Shown: piece after piece, positions 1-9,486 of the stretch
Numbering within the stretch: position 1 is the first letter of the stretch
Layout: every line of letters begins with the position of its first letter
Source of the DNA: Prolixibacter bellariivorans ATCC BAA-1284
Lineage (GTDB): Bacteria; Bacteroidota; Bacteroidia; Bacteroidales; Prolixibacteraceae
DNA length: 64,000 nucleotides
Reading direction: 5' to 3'
Assembly (NCBI RefSeq): GCF_000621705.1
Contig: NZ_JHXO01000012.1
Location: 1-64,000 of the forward strand
Position numbers and translations under genes: made by a program
Notes under the pieces: generated by a model
Told to the model about the DNA's origin: nothing
The model's database searches: none
What the model saw: only the letters and a program-made list of their open reading frames with translations

Positions 1-296
1 ACCTGCTTCAGGATTACCAAATTCAGGTTAGCATGACAGAGAACAGTAATCCACGGGACAATGCCATTGCCGAGAGAATTAACGGTATTCTTAAAGATGA
101 ATATCTTCATCTCGAAGTAAGCAAGAACATCATTTTCACAAACAGTCAGTTAGAAAAAACAATAAACAAGTATAACAATAAGCGTCCACATCTGAGCTGT
201 AATATGCTCACACCAGAACAGGCACATCTCAGATCAGGTACACTCAAAAAAAGATGGAAAACCTATTATAAAAAACAAGTAAATTTAAATGTCTAA
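1..296 (+). CDS. IS3-family transposase (integrase core), C-terminal fragment
   Basis: The reading frame is already open at the window edge, so the N-terminus lies outside. The visible part is the end of a DDE integrase core of the IS3 OrfB type: the NPRDNAIAERINGILKDE segment carries the catalytic Glu region, and the NNKRPHLSCNMLTPEQAH segment is the typical C-terminal 'RPH..L...TP' motif. The enzyme would catalyse strand transfer of its insertion sequence. The stop is followed by a short T-rich stretch near 301-313, where the right inverted repeat of the element would be expected, but without the left end it cannot be confirmed. Whether the full element is intact is unknown. Confidence 0.85.
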   Translation, partial: LLQDYQIQVSMTENSNPRDNAIAERINGILKDEYLHLEVSKNIIFTNSQLEKTINKYNNKRPHLSCNMLTPEQAHLRSGTLKKRWKTYYKKQVNLNV

Positions 297-614
297 CCTG
301 TAAACTTTTTTTAGGACGATACACACGTCGCGAACTATATCTCTTTAAACAACCAAGGGGTGATTTAAATGCCCTTGAAGTGTATAGCGCTCCAATTATT
401 CTTATCTTTAATATCGTCTTTTCCTGAACGTTGGAACATCGCTTCGGGAAGAACGGTTTCCGCCAGCTAACAATAGTAAACCAAATAGGTGCGCTCACCT
501 ACCCCACCAAAACAGATGAGCCCAAACCAAACTACCTGCTTCCGGCATGGGAGCCCGACTATTTCAGACAAACCAATGAACCATTGAATCGGCAAGACAC
601 CAAAAAACCAAGCT
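297..614. other. Gene-free stretch between IS3 fragment and aldo/keto reductase
   Basis: About 320 bases. The first 20-30 bases probably hold the right end of the IS element. The rest contains short open frames without recognisable protein features. No convincing promoter box or terminator hairpin was found. Confidence 0.4.
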
Positions 615-1823
615 ATGAAAACGAACAACCGTCGTGATTTCCTGAAAAAAAGTATCATGGGCCTCTCCGGAACAGCCCTGCTCGCTTCGGGCACCAGCCT
701 CGATGCATCCGGAAAAGCCATAGAGAACACACCTGCTACCTTACCTACCCGCCCGTTGGGCAAAACCGGCATCCACACGCCGCTCATCAGTATGGGAGCC
801 AGTGGCGTCACCTCACCGGGACTGGTGAAGGCTGCCTACGAATCCGGCGTCAAGCTGTTTTTCTCGGCCAACTACTATGGCCGCGGAAACAATGAAATCG
901 TCGTGGGCGAAGGGTTGAAAGGCCTGCCCCGCGACAGCTTCCTGGTAGGCACCGCTGCCATCCCCGATGACATGAACAAGGGCGCCGGTACCTTAATGAG
1001 CGGCTTTACCGTCGAAAAGTACATGAAAACCGCCGAGGCCAGCCTCAAACGTTTCGGGCTGGAGACCATCGACTTCGTACTGTTGCCGTTTGCCTCGAAG
1101 AAAGAGACCATCCAGAACGAGGCCGTGCTGAAGACATTTGAGCAACTGAAGAAACAAGGCAAGGTGAAGTATGTGGGCATTGCCTCGCACGGCGGCACCG
1201 TCGAAGCGCTGAACGCAGCTGCCGAAACGGGCGTGTACGACGTGGCGATGATAGGTTACAACTACAAGACACAGAATTTAGAAGAACTGAACACCGCCAT
1301 TCATCGTGCGGCGAAAGCCGGAATGGGTATCGTGGCCATGAAAACCACGGCCGGCGCTGCCCGAAGCAAGTCTGGTCCGTCCATCAACACCGATGCAGCG
1401 CTGAAATGGGTGCTTCAGAATGAAAATATCTCGTCCATCGTATCGGGAATGACCTCGGTGGAACTGGTGCAGAAAAATCTGAAGATGATTCAGAACCTGA
1501 AGATGACCGAACAGGAACTGAAGGAGTTGGGCATGACTTCCGAAAACGGTTTAGGGTTGTATTGCCAGCAATGTCAGCAGTGCGTACCGCAGTGTCCGCA
1601 CCACCTCGACATCCCGACCATCATGCGCAGCTACATGTACGCCTATGGCTACAAAAACCTGGAGCAGGCCTGGCACACGCTGGCCGAGGTCGACCTGTCG
1701 AACAATCCCTGTCACCTGTGCGACGTCTGCAACGTCAATTGCGCTTCCCGCTTCGATGTCCGCAACAAAGTGATGGACATTGCCCGGCTGAAGGATGTAC
1801 CGATTGATTTGCTGAGTGTATAG
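615..1823 (+). CDS. Tat-exported aldo/keto reductase with two ferredoxin-like Fe-S motifs
   Basis: 402 residues. The N-terminus has a twin-arginine motif (NRRDFLKKS, residues 5-13) followed by a hydrophobic stretch, so export as a folded cofactor-bearing protein is expected. Residues about 45-300 form the aldo/keto reductase barrel (PLGKTGIHTP, NYYGRG, YVGIASHGG). The C-terminal third has two Cys sets spaced C-x2-C-x2-C-x3-C, at C317/C320/C323/C327 and C366/C369/C372/C376, which suggests two [4Fe-4S] clusters. The usual AKR tetrad looks altered: the Asp before the Tyr loop reads Ser (FFSANYYG), the Lys strand reads FLVGTAA, and the His strand reads IDFVLLPFA. It may therefore be an electron-transfer or non-classical reductase. 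The substrate cannot be inferred. It stands alone, with no operon partner. Confidence 0.85.
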   Translation: MKTNNRRDFLKKSIMGLSGTALLASGTSLDASGKAIENTPATLPTRPLGKTGIHTPLISMGASGVTSPGLVKAAYESGVKLFFSANYYGRGNNEIVVGEGLKGLPRDSFLVGTAAIPDDMNKGAGTLMSGFTVEKYMKTAEASLKRFGLETIDFVLLPFASKKETIQNEAVLKTFEQLKKQGKVKYVGIASHGGTVEALNAAAETGVYDVAMIGYNYKTQNLEELNTAIHRAAKAGMGIVAMKTTAGAARSKSGPSINTDAALKWVLQNENISSIVSGMTSVELVQKNLKMIQNLKMTEQELKELGMTSENGLGLYCQQCQQCVPQCPHHLDIPTIMRSYMYAYGYKNLEQAWHTLAEVDLSNNPCHLCDVCNVNCASRFDVRNKVMDIARLKDVPIDLLSV

Positions 1824-1839
1824 AGCATCCATCCGGATT

Positions 1840-1970
1840 TGGTTTCAGGTTGCACTTAGAGGTTACTATGGTTTCTGTTGTTACTGTTGTTAGAGAGTTA
1901 CAAGTTTCAGGTTGCGCTTCGAGGTTTCTGTTGTTGCAGTTGTTTCTGTCGTTACTATTGTTCGGCAAAA
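1840..1970. repeat. Low-complexity intergenic repeat (GTTTCTGTTGTT type)
   Basis: Stretch built from GTTTCTGTTGTT / GTTACTGTTGTT and TTTCAGGTTGC phrases, each occurring twice here. The reverse complement shares the 20-mer AACAATAGTAACGACAGAAA and the phrase AAGCGCAACCTG with the interval near 53.1 kb, and AACCTG phrases recur near 26.0 kb. It is a dispersed repeat family with no coding potential. A copy of a GTCATTGCGAGGA...CAATCTCA phrase, like intergenic repeats seen in many bacteria, follows at about 1983-2025. Confidence 0.6.
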
Positions 1971-2106
1971 GTCCCTTCTTTCCGTCATTGCGAGGAAGCG
2001 AAGCATGAGCGACCGTGGCAATCTCATGATTAGCACAACCAACGTTTTCAAGAAAAAAGGACAACTACAAATACGGATTAGATGCTATTCTTTTGATCGA
2101 AAAAAT

Positions 2107-2297
2107 CTACTCACCCCATCCGAATGGCATTCGGATTGCCCCTCTCTACAATTGTAAAGAGGGGCTGGGCCGGTGAGCAAATCAATGTTTGTATCCTATG
2201 ACTTTGCCGGAAGAACTTCTTATCTGGGAATCGAACCATACAATCCTGCAGCGGCATTAGCCCTTCTCTATGTTAGAGAAGGGGTGGGATGAGTAGA
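2107..2297. repeat. Hairpin-rich intergenic repeat upstream of rsgA
   Basis: CTACTCACCCCATCC (2107-2121) is nearly the reverse complement of the sequence ending at 2296 (GGGTGGGATGAGTAG). Between them are two inner hairpins: CCCCTCTctacaattgtaaAGAGGGG near 2140-2165 and CCCTTCTCTatgtTAGAGAAGGG near 2262-2284. It looks like a repeat element rather than a gene. It lies just before the long-frame start of rsgA. Confidence 0.5.
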
Positions 2298-2383
2298 TGC
2301 TGAATGGAAAATTCCCCAATTCCCGGGAAGCAAAACTTGAAAAATCCGTATCTTTTCATCCCGTACGAAAACACCAAACCGCA

Positions 2384-3454
2384 ATGAACCTAACAGACCT
2401 GGGTTATACTGACCAGATTGAAGCAACCAGAAAAGAACTGCAACTTGAGCAATTCGGGATTGGCCGGATTGTAGCTGAACACAAAGAGCGCTACATCGTC
2501 CGCACTGCCGACGGTGAATATGAGGCCGAGATAACCGGGAACATGCGTTTTACAGCTCAAGGCCGTGAGGATTTCCCCGCCGTGGGCGATTGGGTGGCCC
2601 TGACCCCTTACGACGCCGATTTCGCCATCATTCACCAGATACTGCCGCGCTCCTCCGTCCTGAAGCGACAGGCCGTCTCGCACTCCGGCGAAGTGCAGAT
2701 CATCGCCGCCAACATCGACTACGCCTTCCTGGTGCAGGCCGTCGACCGCGACTTCAATCTTAACCGCCTGGAGCGTTATCTGACCATCTGTTATTCGTCG
2801 AACGTCAGTCCCATTATCGTACTCACCAAAACCGACCTCATCGATGAGCAACGAATAACCGAAATACAGGACAGCATCACACATCGCATCAAAGAGGTTC
2901 CCGTGCTGGCTATCAGCAACGAGACCCATGACGGCTACGAAGCCCTGAACAACGTCATCGAGAAAGGAAAGACCTACTGTCTGCTGGGTTCGTCGGGCGT
3001 GGGCAAATCGACGCTGTTAAACAACCTGTCGGGGCAAAACCGGATGAAGACCGATGTCATCAGCGAAAGCACGCACAAAGGGAGGCATGTGACCAGTCAC
3101 CGCGAATTAACCATCCTCGAGAACGGCGGCATTCTCATCGATAATCCCGGTATGCGCGAAGTGGGTATCGCCGACACCGCCAGCGGACTGGAAACCACCT
3201 TCGACGAGATTATCAGCCTGGCGCAACAATGCCGCTTCAAGGATTGCACGCACACCACCGAAGCAGGATGCGCTATTCTGGAAGCCGTCGAAAAAGGAGA
3301 AATCGACGAGCAAGCTTACGAGAATTACATGAAAATGGAACGGGAGAAAAGCCATTTTGAATCGACGGTAGCCGAGCGACGAAAAAGAGACAAACAGTTC
3401 GGGAAATTCCTGAAGAACTACAAGAAGAAGGATATCAAGAACCGGGAAAAATAG
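2384..3454 (+). CDS. rsgA: Ribosome small subunit-dependent GTPase A (RsgA/YjeQ)
   Basis: 356 residues from the ATG at 2384. The frame is open to 2297, but the family usually has about 350 residues and the extra 29 residues have no family features. The protein is a circularly permuted GTPase acting late in 30S subunit maturation. Seen: an N-terminal OB-fold (about 25-100, ending VGDWVALTP), the G4 motif TKTD, the P-loop GSSGVGKST at 202-210, switch II DNPGMRE, and a zinc finger CRFKDCTHTTEAGC near 283-296 (Cys/His ligands). The C-terminus is Lys-rich (KNYKKKDIKNREK), consistent with rRNA contact. It appears monocistronic. Confidence 0.95.
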   Translation: MNLTDLGYTDQIEATRKELQLEQFGIGRIVAEHKERYIVRTADGEYEAEITGNMRFTAQGREDFPAVGDWVALTPYDADFAIIHQILPRSSVLKRQAVSHSGEVQIIAANIDYAFLVQAVDRDFNLNRLERYLTICYSSNVSPIIVLTKTDLIDEQRITEIQDSITHRIKEVPVLAISNETHDGYEALNNVIEKGKTYCLLGSSGVGKSTLLNNLSGQNRMKTDVISESTHKGRHVTSHRELTILENGGILIDNPGMREVGIADTASGLETTFDEIISLAQQCRFKDCTHTTEAGCAILEAVEKGEIDEQAYENYMKMEREKSHFESTVAERRKRDKQFGKFLKNYKKKDIKNREK

Positions 3455-3545
3455 AACAAAAGTACCCGAAAAAGATACGGCAAGCCTGAGCCTCACAAAG
3501 TAAAAGCACTAACTTTCCAAAAGAAACCAACGAACAATACTCACG

Positions 3546-3764
3546 ATGACGAAACGAAACCGAATGAAGCATCAATGGATAATGTCCATTTTCATGTTTT
3601 TAGTCTCCATTTTTATGACCGTATCCTATTACATCAAGATTTCTATCAGTGACACGAGCGAACTAACGACTATTGCTTTCTATGTATGGATACTCTCCCT
3701 ATTTGCCTGGCTGATTAAGGTCATTCATGATACAAGGGTGTTACGTCGAAAGAAGGAAGAATGA
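3546..3764 (+). CDS. Small hypothetical membrane protein
   Basis: 72 residues with a positively charged N-terminus, two predicted membrane helices (about 11-32 and 38-58) and a charged tail (HDTRVLRRKKEE). No family is recognised. The small size, ATG start and charge pattern (positive ends probably cytoplasmic) make it a plausible inner-membrane protein. It lies 91 bases after rsgA on the same strand but is probably independent. Function unknown. Confidence 0.55.
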   Translation: MTKRNRMKHQWIMSIFMFLVSIFMTVSYYIKISISDTSELTTIAFYVWILSLFAWLIKVIHDTRVLRRKKEE

Positions 3765-3993
3765 CATACCTTTCCGAAACCATTGGAAATTTCCACTCGT
3801 GACAATTGAGGATAAGCGACACCCCGCAAAAGACGATCTTGTTATTCACCTAATTCCGGGCAAGCTTTCGCAGGAACCAATTCTACAATTTACTTCGAAT
3901 TAGCTTATATTTACAATGCCTGACTGCATTCGGCTCAAAAGTCCAATCATTAAAAACAGGCCAGGTGCGTACCGAACTTATCTAACTACTCGA

Positions 3994-5016
3994 ATGAAGC
4001 GCTCGTATCAAATACTGCTACACATTGCCTTCTGGTTAATTTTTAACGTACTGCAATATGCCCGGTACGTTGCACTGAATTATGGCGACATATCGCAGGC
4101 TTTTTACCTGATGGTTGGTGTACAGATTCTGATCAACCTCATTACATTTTATGGTTCCTACTTCCTCATCTTCACCCGGATTTTTGATTATTCCAAATTA
4201 AGGTTATTCACACTAATCGGTATTTACATCGTAATCAATATCGCGTTCAGGGTAGGCGTTTCCCGCTATATATTCTCATTTGTCGAAACAGAAAGCTGGC
4301 TTGATAAATACACATCCATCTGGTTGCAAACCCTCTTTGTATTCACTTACACTGGTCTGTCGTTTTTGGTGCGGTTTACCATTTTCTGGTTCCACGACCA
4401 GCAATTAAAGATGGAACTAATGAACGAAAAGCGAGCCGGCGAATTAGCCTTATTGCGCGCCCAGGTTAACCCCCATTTTCTGTTCAACACATTGAATAAC
4501 CTGTACTCGCTGGCGCTGCAAAGTTCCGATAAGGTAGCTGTTGGTCTGGCCCGCCTGTCCGAAATTATGCGCTACATGCTAAAGGAATCGGACACAGATA
4601 AAGTATCTCTCGACCGGGAAATCAACTACCTCCAAAGCTTCATCGAATTACAAAAGCTACGTTTCCGTGACCCCGGTTTTGTTGCCGTTGAGATTAGCGG
4701 GGATTTTTCAGGAAAAGTCATCGCCCCCATGTTACTCATTCCGTTCATCGAGAATGCGTTTAAACACGGGAATAAAGACGCCCCGTCGCCGGGAATTATT
4801 ATCAAACTGGGAATTGAACAGCAGACATTCCTCCTCCAGGTAACAAATGATTACAAAGAAAAAAGCGACACACCGACCAATAACGGGTTGAACGGAATCG
4901 GACTGGATAATGTGAAAAAAAGGTTGGAACTGCTTTACAAAAACAAGTACCGTTTGGAGATTAATAAAAAGCGGGATGAGAAAAAGTTTGAAGTCAGGTT
5001 AACCATAGAACTTTAA
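3994..5016 (+). CDS. LytS/YehU-type sensor histidine kinase
   Basis: 340 residues from the ATG at 3994. An upstream ATG at 3916 adds 26 residues that do not look like a signal sequence. There are four membrane segments in residues 5-140 and then a His_kinase domain. The phosphoacceptor is H161 in NPHFLFNTLNNLYSLALQ, and an ATP-binding region follows (MLLIPFIENAFKHGN, with GLNGIGLDNVKKRL near the end). It lacks a classical DHp/HATPase arrangement, as usual for this family. The response regulator starts 2 bases after the stop, so the two are one operon. The N-terminal membrane part shows no recognised ligand domain; the stimulus is unknown. Confidence 0.92.
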   Translation: MKRSYQILLHIAFWLIFNVLQYARYVALNYGDISQAFYLMVGVQILINLITFYGSYFLIFTRIFDYSKLRLFTLIGIYIVINIAFRVGVSRYIFSFVETESWLDKYTSIWLQTLFVFTYTGLSFLVRFTIFWFHDQQLKMELMNEKRAGELALLRAQVNPHFLFNTLNNLYSLALQSSDKVAVGLARLSEIMRYMLKESDTDKVSLDREINYLQSFIELQKLRFRDPGFVAVEISGDFSGKVIAPMLLIPFIENAFKHGNKDAPSPGIIIKLGIEQQTFLLQVTNDYKEKSDTPTNNGLNGIGLDNVKKRLELLYKNKYRLEINKKRDEKKFEVRLTIEL

Positions 5017-5018
5017 AG

Positions 5019-5750
5019 ATGAGCATCAATTGCATAGCCATAGATGATGAGCCGTTAGCTTTGGATATCATCCGTAATTTCGCATCGAAAATACCTTTTT
5101 TAAATCTGATGGCTGTTTTCGAAAACCCGTTGGAATCGATTGATTTCATGAAAAAAAAACAGGTTGATCTCATCTTCCTGGATATACAGATGGACGATAT
5201 CAACGGAATTCAGTTTCTAAAATTGCTGAACAATCGTCCTTATGTAATTTTCACGACCGCCTACGAAGATTATGCACTGACTGGCTATGAACTGGAAGCC
5301 ATCGACTACCTGCTAAAGCCCATTTTCTTTGAGCGCTTTGTGAAGGCTGCAGATAGAGTTTACCGGAAAATGATGCCAGCGAATGAGGGTGAAAAAGAAA
5401 TGACTCGTCATCAAGAGGCCAATCACGAAGACTTCATTTTTGTTAAGACTGGATTTCATCACCAAAGAATCAGGTACCGCGACATTTTATACATCAAGGG
5501 AGAAGGAGATTACCTCCGGATTGTCACGCATCAAAAGAAAATAATGACATTACTGAGTTTTAGGAATCTGCAGGAATTGTTACCCGCTGATGAATTCGTC
5601 AGGGTACACAAATCGTACGTTGTGGCTATCCGGCATATCGATTCCATCGAACGAAACAGAATTAAAGTGGGTGATGAAGTGATTTCGGTCAGCGGAACCT
5701 ACAGCAAGAATTTTTTTGGTCTGCTAAAATCGAAAAAACTAATTACCTGA
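5019..5750 (+). CDS. LytTR-family response regulator
   Basis: 243 residues. The receiver domain is residues 3-120, with phospho-acceptor D55 (DLIFLDIQMDD), acidic pocket DDEP near the N-terminus and Lys in LLKPIFF. The C-terminal LytTR DNA-binding domain is about residues 140-240 (FVKTGFHHQRIRYRDILYIK; RVHKSYVVAI; ISVSGTYSKNF). It partners with the kinase encoded immediately upstream. It converges on the beta-barrel gene ending 16 bases away, so regulation of that gene would have to act at its far end near 8.2 kb. Target genes are not evident. Confidence 0.93.
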   Translation: MSINCIAIDDEPLALDIIRNFASKIPFLNLMAVFENPLESIDFMKKKQVDLIFLDIQMDDINGIQFLKLLNNRPYVIFTTAYEDYALTGYELEAIDYLLKPIFFERFVKAADRVYRKMMPANEGEKEMTRHQEANHEDFIFVKTGFHHQRIRYRDILYIKGEGDYLRIVTHQKKIMTLLSFRNLQELLPADEFVRVHKSYVVAIRHIDSIERNRIKVGDEVISVSGTYSKNFFGLLKSKKLIT

Positions 5751-5765
5751 AGAAGAACAAACCCA

Positions 5766-8201
5766 TCAAAAGAAACCGATCCCCTGTTCTACATTATCCC
5801 GCTGCTTTTTATTATAATTATTGAATTTGTACGCCACACTCAGGGTATAAACCGGATGTTTGGGAAAACGGTCAGTTATTCGTTGGTTAAAACTACTGCC
5901 ACTCAAAATGAATTTTCGCTTTTCGGTATGCAAAACATCGTTACCGGAAATATTTACAGATAGCCTCTTCTGAAACAATTGCTGACTTACCGAGATACTC
6001 AAACCATAAATTTCCTTCATAAGAACCTGGTCACCCAGGCTGGGACCATTGTAATAGGCATTCGCTTGTATACGCATATTATCAAACGGTTTGATGTTGG
6101 TAATAACACGTGCCGACCAAACATTTTTATGTCGCTCAATCTGTTGATTGGTAACCTCTCCTTTTATGTAGCCATTGTAAACTTTGCCATTCGCATTTAC
6201 CGACAGCCATTTGAGCAAGCTAAAGCTCCCCGCCAGCTCGACACCGATATCCCGTTGTTTGCCACGCAAATTTTCCGGACTATTCCGGTAAACCGAATCT
6301 TCGGTCAGGGACCGGATAGTCATGATCTTATCTTTCATCCGGTTGTAAAAACCTGTTACTGAAACCGAACTTTCACCGAATGACCGGTTATACTTAAATT
6401 CTAATGAATTGGTATAAGAAGGTTTTACATTGGCATTACCGGCAAACTCTCCCGAAATATCCCGGAAATACACCGTTGGGTTTAGCTGCAAATCGGTCGG
6501 ACGCCAGATACTTCTGCTATAGCCAACCCCGATTCGTTGATGGTCCGCGAATGAACGACTAATATTCAGGTTTGGAAACAAACTCAATTGCCGGTACCTG
6601 TTATCAAAATCCCCGTTGAGTAAGGTGGTATTTCGGCTCTCGTACTCGGCGCGCAAACCTGCCTGTATTTGATTCCCCAAAATGTCACGTGTTACAGTTG
6701 CATAAGCTGCCCAAAGATTATTAAAACTTCGATATTCGTCGTTATTCCGAGATACCTGATTACCGGAAAACGTATGGGTAACAATGTTGTTTTTGATCTG
6801 TCTTTTATCCAGTGTCATCAACACACCGGATTCCAGTTTACCACTGTTACGAAGAGGTAACGAGTAATCCATTTGGTATTGCTGCCGGGTAATGTCCTGA
6901 TGCCTTTTCAAATCATACGATTCGGCCAGACCGTCATTTTCCCACACTTGATTACTATTGTACAAATACTGATTATTCATCCGCGCCATGTTGACGACAA
7001 TAAGGTGAGCGTCGAAACGAAGCTGATGTCCATCTTCATTAAAACGATGAACATCGCCCACATTGAAATGCCAGCCATACCGGTTGTTCCGCATAAAATC
7101 ATCGAGAATATAAAAACTGGTATCCGGAACAATCCCTTCGGTGATGGTTTTCTGCGGACTCCATCCAAATACCGATAAACTCCGGCTGACATAAACAGAA
7201 GCGGTATTTCTATCGCTCACGAAATAATCGATTCCGGCATTTAGGCTTTTTCCGGTCCACAAAAGAACATTGTTGGAGTGAAAGTTCTGAAATCCGTTTT
7301 CTCCATCAATCATCCGTTCTTCGACCGAAGTACGATCCTGAAATATGGGATTCCGGTAGACATTCGCTGCCGTCGAGATATTCATTTTTTTGTTTCGGTA
7401 GCTGAGCGACAGACTCACATTATGATTGTCAGCTGTTGATTGCGAACCATCGACACTACCCGAAAAGCCGTTTAATTCGTTCGATTTGGTAATTAGGTTA
7501 ATAATACCGGCAGCATGATTCGCTCCATACTTAGCCGAAGGATTGGTAATAATCTCGATTCTGCTCAAACTGGCTGCCGGTATCTGATTAAGGATATCAG
7601 TACTTTCGTCGACAGTGGGTTTGCCATTTATTAGAACAATAAAATCAGTGCTTCCCCGAAGTTTTATAGCTCCGTCTAATCCCTTTTCAACGGCAGGATG
7701 ATCTTCCAGAATATCAGCAGTCATACTCCCGGCCCGATTATGACTTTGCGCGACATTAATGACGTCTTTGTCCATATGATATTCAAATGGCCTCCTTTCG
7801 GCACTGACCACCACCTCTCCTATTTCTTCTGCGACCGTATGCAACTTGATCTCACCCAGATCAAGCCTCTGCTCATTATCATTGGTTTTAATATCAGGAA
7901 TGGTCTTTTCGCTGTACCCTAAACAGGTAATCTTTAGAAAATAAATCCCCCGAGGAATATTCCTGATAATAAAATATCCCTCTTTATCGGTGATTGTGCC
8001 TGTTACCAGGACCGAATCGTTCTGATTGTATAAGGCAACGGTAGCATACTCGAGCCCCTGTCTGTTGTTTAATGTGTCTTTGATTACACCCTTGACCTCT
8101 CCCCGGGTCTCTTCCGTAGCGGCATGACAAACAGCCGTTGAAATAAAAAAAGACACGAACAGGATGCTTTTTAAAAGCAAAGATAATGCGGTCAGGTTCA
8201 T
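5766..8201 (-). CDS. TonB-receptor-like outer membrane beta-barrel protein
   Basis: 811 residues. Order: signal peptide (about 1-28, ending CHA), a carboxypeptidase-regulatory-like domain (about 33-115, GVIKDTLNNRQGLEYATVAL ... LKITCLGY), a plug domain (about 140-235, with LRGSTDFIVLINGKP and NPSAKYGANHAAGIINLI), then a C-terminal barrel rich in alternating aromatic residues. This is the 'outer membrane beta-barrel family' rather than SusC: it is shorter and has no SusD partner. It is expected in the outer membrane, taking up or binding an unknown substrate. It is monocistronic and convergent with the LytTR operon. Confidence 0.88.
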   Translation of the reverse strand: MNLTALSLLLKSILFVSFFISTAVCHAATEETRGEVKGVIKDTLNNRQGLEYATVALYNQNDSVLVTGTITDKEGYFIIRNIPRGIYFLKITCLGYSEKTIPDIKTNDNEQRLDLGEIKLHTVAEEIGEVVVSAERRPFEYHMDKDVINVAQSHNRAGSMTADILEDHPAVEKGLDGAIKLRGSTDFIVLINGKPTVDESTDILNQIPAASLSRIEIITNPSAKYGANHAAGIINLITKSNELNGFSGSVDGSQSTADNHNVSLSLSYRNKKMNISTAANVYRNPIFQDRTSVEERMIDGENGFQNFHSNNVLLWTGKSLNAGIDYFVSDRNTASVYVSRSLSVFGWSPQKTITEGIVPDTSFYILDDFMRNNRYGWHFNVGDVHRFNEDGHQLRFDAHLIVVNMARMNNQYLYNSNQVWENDGLAESYDLKRHQDITRQQYQMDYSLPLRNSGKLESGVLMTLDKRQIKNNIVTHTFSGNQVSRNNDEYRSFNNLWAAYATVTRDILGNQIQAGLRAEYESRNTTLLNGDFDNRYRQLSLFPNLNISRSFADHQRIGVGYSRSIWRPTDLQLNPTVYFRDISGEFAGNANVKPSYTNSLEFKYNRSFGESSVSVTGFYNRMKDKIMTIRSLTEDSVYRNSPENLRGKQRDIGVELAGSFSLLKWLSVNANGKVYNGYIKGEVTNQQIERHKNVWSARVITNIKPFDNMRIQANAYYNGPSLGDQVLMKEIYGLSISVSQQLFQKRLSVNISGNDVLHTEKRKFILSGSSFNQRITDRFPKHPVYTLSVAYKFNNYNKKQRDNVEQGIGFF

Positions 8202-8370
8202 TGCTATGCAGTTTGGTTTTCGTAAAATTGATGGTTCTCTTGCCTGAAAGCAAAAACAATCGATAAGTGGCCCTAACTATTCGGTGAATGACTGTTTTTA
8301 ATCGAAAAGCAGTTGATTAGGATGTCTAGCAGCAAAAGATTCACTTACTTTTTCCCAAAAAGCATAATGC

Positions 8371-8402
8371 AAAAAAGGACCGCCTTCAAGAAAGCGGTCC
8401 TT
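8371..8402 (-). terminator. Terminator of the cyo operon
   Basis: GGACCGC (8377-8383) pairs with GCGGTCC (8394-8400) around a loop CTTCAAGAAA. Read on the minus strand the stem is followed by six T's. It lies downstream of cyoD. Confidence 0.8.
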
Positions 8403-8485
8403 ACATTTGATTCGAACAATAATCAATGGAAAGCAGCGGGCGCCGTATCCATCTCTGGAACAGTGCCCGTTGTACTTTTATATTC

Positions 8486-8812
8486 TTACATCATCCGCGA
8501 GTTGAGCGTGTACATTACCCAAAGCGTTCCTCCCACGAAGATAAACAGCAACAGGGCGGTAAACAGCAGGGCAATCACGTTCCAGCGCTGTGCCGACGAT
8601 TTGTCGAGGTGCAGGAAGTAGTGCAGGTGCACCACCATCTGGGCAAAAGCTGCCACAAACAAACCGGCCATCGCCGTAGTGCGACTGAATGCATGACTCA
8701 TAACCATTCCGAATGATACGATGGTAAGCAGAAGCGCCAGGATGAAGCCTGTAACGTAGGCTTTCGTGGTGATTTTGCCAGCTCCCATCTCTTCGCTATG
8801 TGATTGACTCAT
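8486..8812 (-). CDS. cyoD: Cytochrome o ubiquinol oxidase subunit IV
   Basis: 108 residues from the ATG at 8812, which matches the usual length of about 109. An alternative upstream start adds 10 residues. Three membrane helices are visible (about 20-40, 48-68, 83-104); the central FVAAFAQMVVHLHYFLHL segment is characteristic of CyoD/COX4-like subunits. It assists assembly and stability of the haem-copper quinol oxidase in the inner membrane. It is the last gene of the cyoABCD operon and is followed by a strong terminator. Confidence 0.93.
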   Translation of the reverse strand: MSQSHSEEMGAGKITTKAYVTGFILALLLTIVSFGMVMSHAFSRTTAMAGLFVAAFAQMVVHLHYFLHLDKSSAQRWNVIALLFTALLLFIFVGGTLWVMYTLNSRMM

Positions 8813-8858
8813 ATTTTGTCTTTTTAAATTTTCAACAATCAAATTTCCGTAAGCCGTT

Positions 8859-9473
8859 TTAAATAACGTGCATCAGGTAAACAAAGCTGAATACGCCAAT
8901 CCAGACAATGTCAAGGAAGTGCCAGAAAAGGCTGAGGCGCATCATACGGGAGCTGATTCCTTCGGTGATTCCTGATTTGGCAATTTGCCCAATCATGGTA
9001 GCAATCCAGATTATACCAAAGGTAACGTGGGCACCGTGTGTTCCTACCAGCGTAAAGAAAGCCGAAAGGAATCCACTGCGATCGGGACCGGCACCATCGT
9101 GAATCATATTAACAAATTCGTTAATCTCCATGCCGATGAATCCGAGTCCCAGCAAGGCCGTTATGATTAACCCAATGATGACCTGTTTTTGTTTGCCGTT
9201 GTGCATGGCAATCATGGTCAGACCGAAGGCAACGCTACTTACCAGCAGGAACATGGTTTCGACGAACAGGTAAGGTAGGTCGAACAAATCCTTTCCTGTG
9301 GGGCCACCGGCACTGTTAAAGCCAATCACCGCATAGGTAGCGAAGAGCACAGAGAACAGAACCAGGTCACTCATGAGGTAAATCCAGAACCCGAAGGTCC
9401 GAATCTCACCATGATCGTGATGTTCCGCGTCTGCGGTATGTACTGAAGCGTTTTGTGAAACGTTAGTATTCAT
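8859..9473 (-). CDS. cyoC: Cytochrome o ubiquinol oxidase subunit III
   Basis: 204 residues from the ATG at 9473, the same length as the Escherichia coli subunit. The longer frame back to 9545 would overlap the end of cyoB and is unlikely. Five membrane helices follow a short hydrophilic N-terminus with HHDHGEIRTFGFWIYLMSD. The segments VGTHGAHVTFGIIW and LFWHFLDIVWIGVFSFVYL are typical of subunit III of haem-copper oxidases. It forms part of the membrane complex, with no redox centre of its own. It starts 14 bases after cyoB. Confidence 0.95.
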   Translation of the reverse strand: MNTNVSQNASVHTADAEHHDHGEIRTFGFWIYLMSDLVLFSVLFATYAVIGFNSAGGPTGKDLFDLPYLFVETMFLLVSSVAFGLTMIAMHNGKQKQVIIGLIITALLGLGFIGMEINEFVNMIHDGAGPDRSGFLSAFFTLVGTHGAHVTFGIIWIATMIGQIAKSGITEGISSRMMRLSLFWHFLDIVWIGVFSFVYLMHVI

Positions 9474-9486
9474 TACTGTCAGATTT

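Noticed and set aside
431-637. 68-codon frame before the aldo/keto reductase
   Set aside because: No ATG, no protein features, and overlaps the reductase start.
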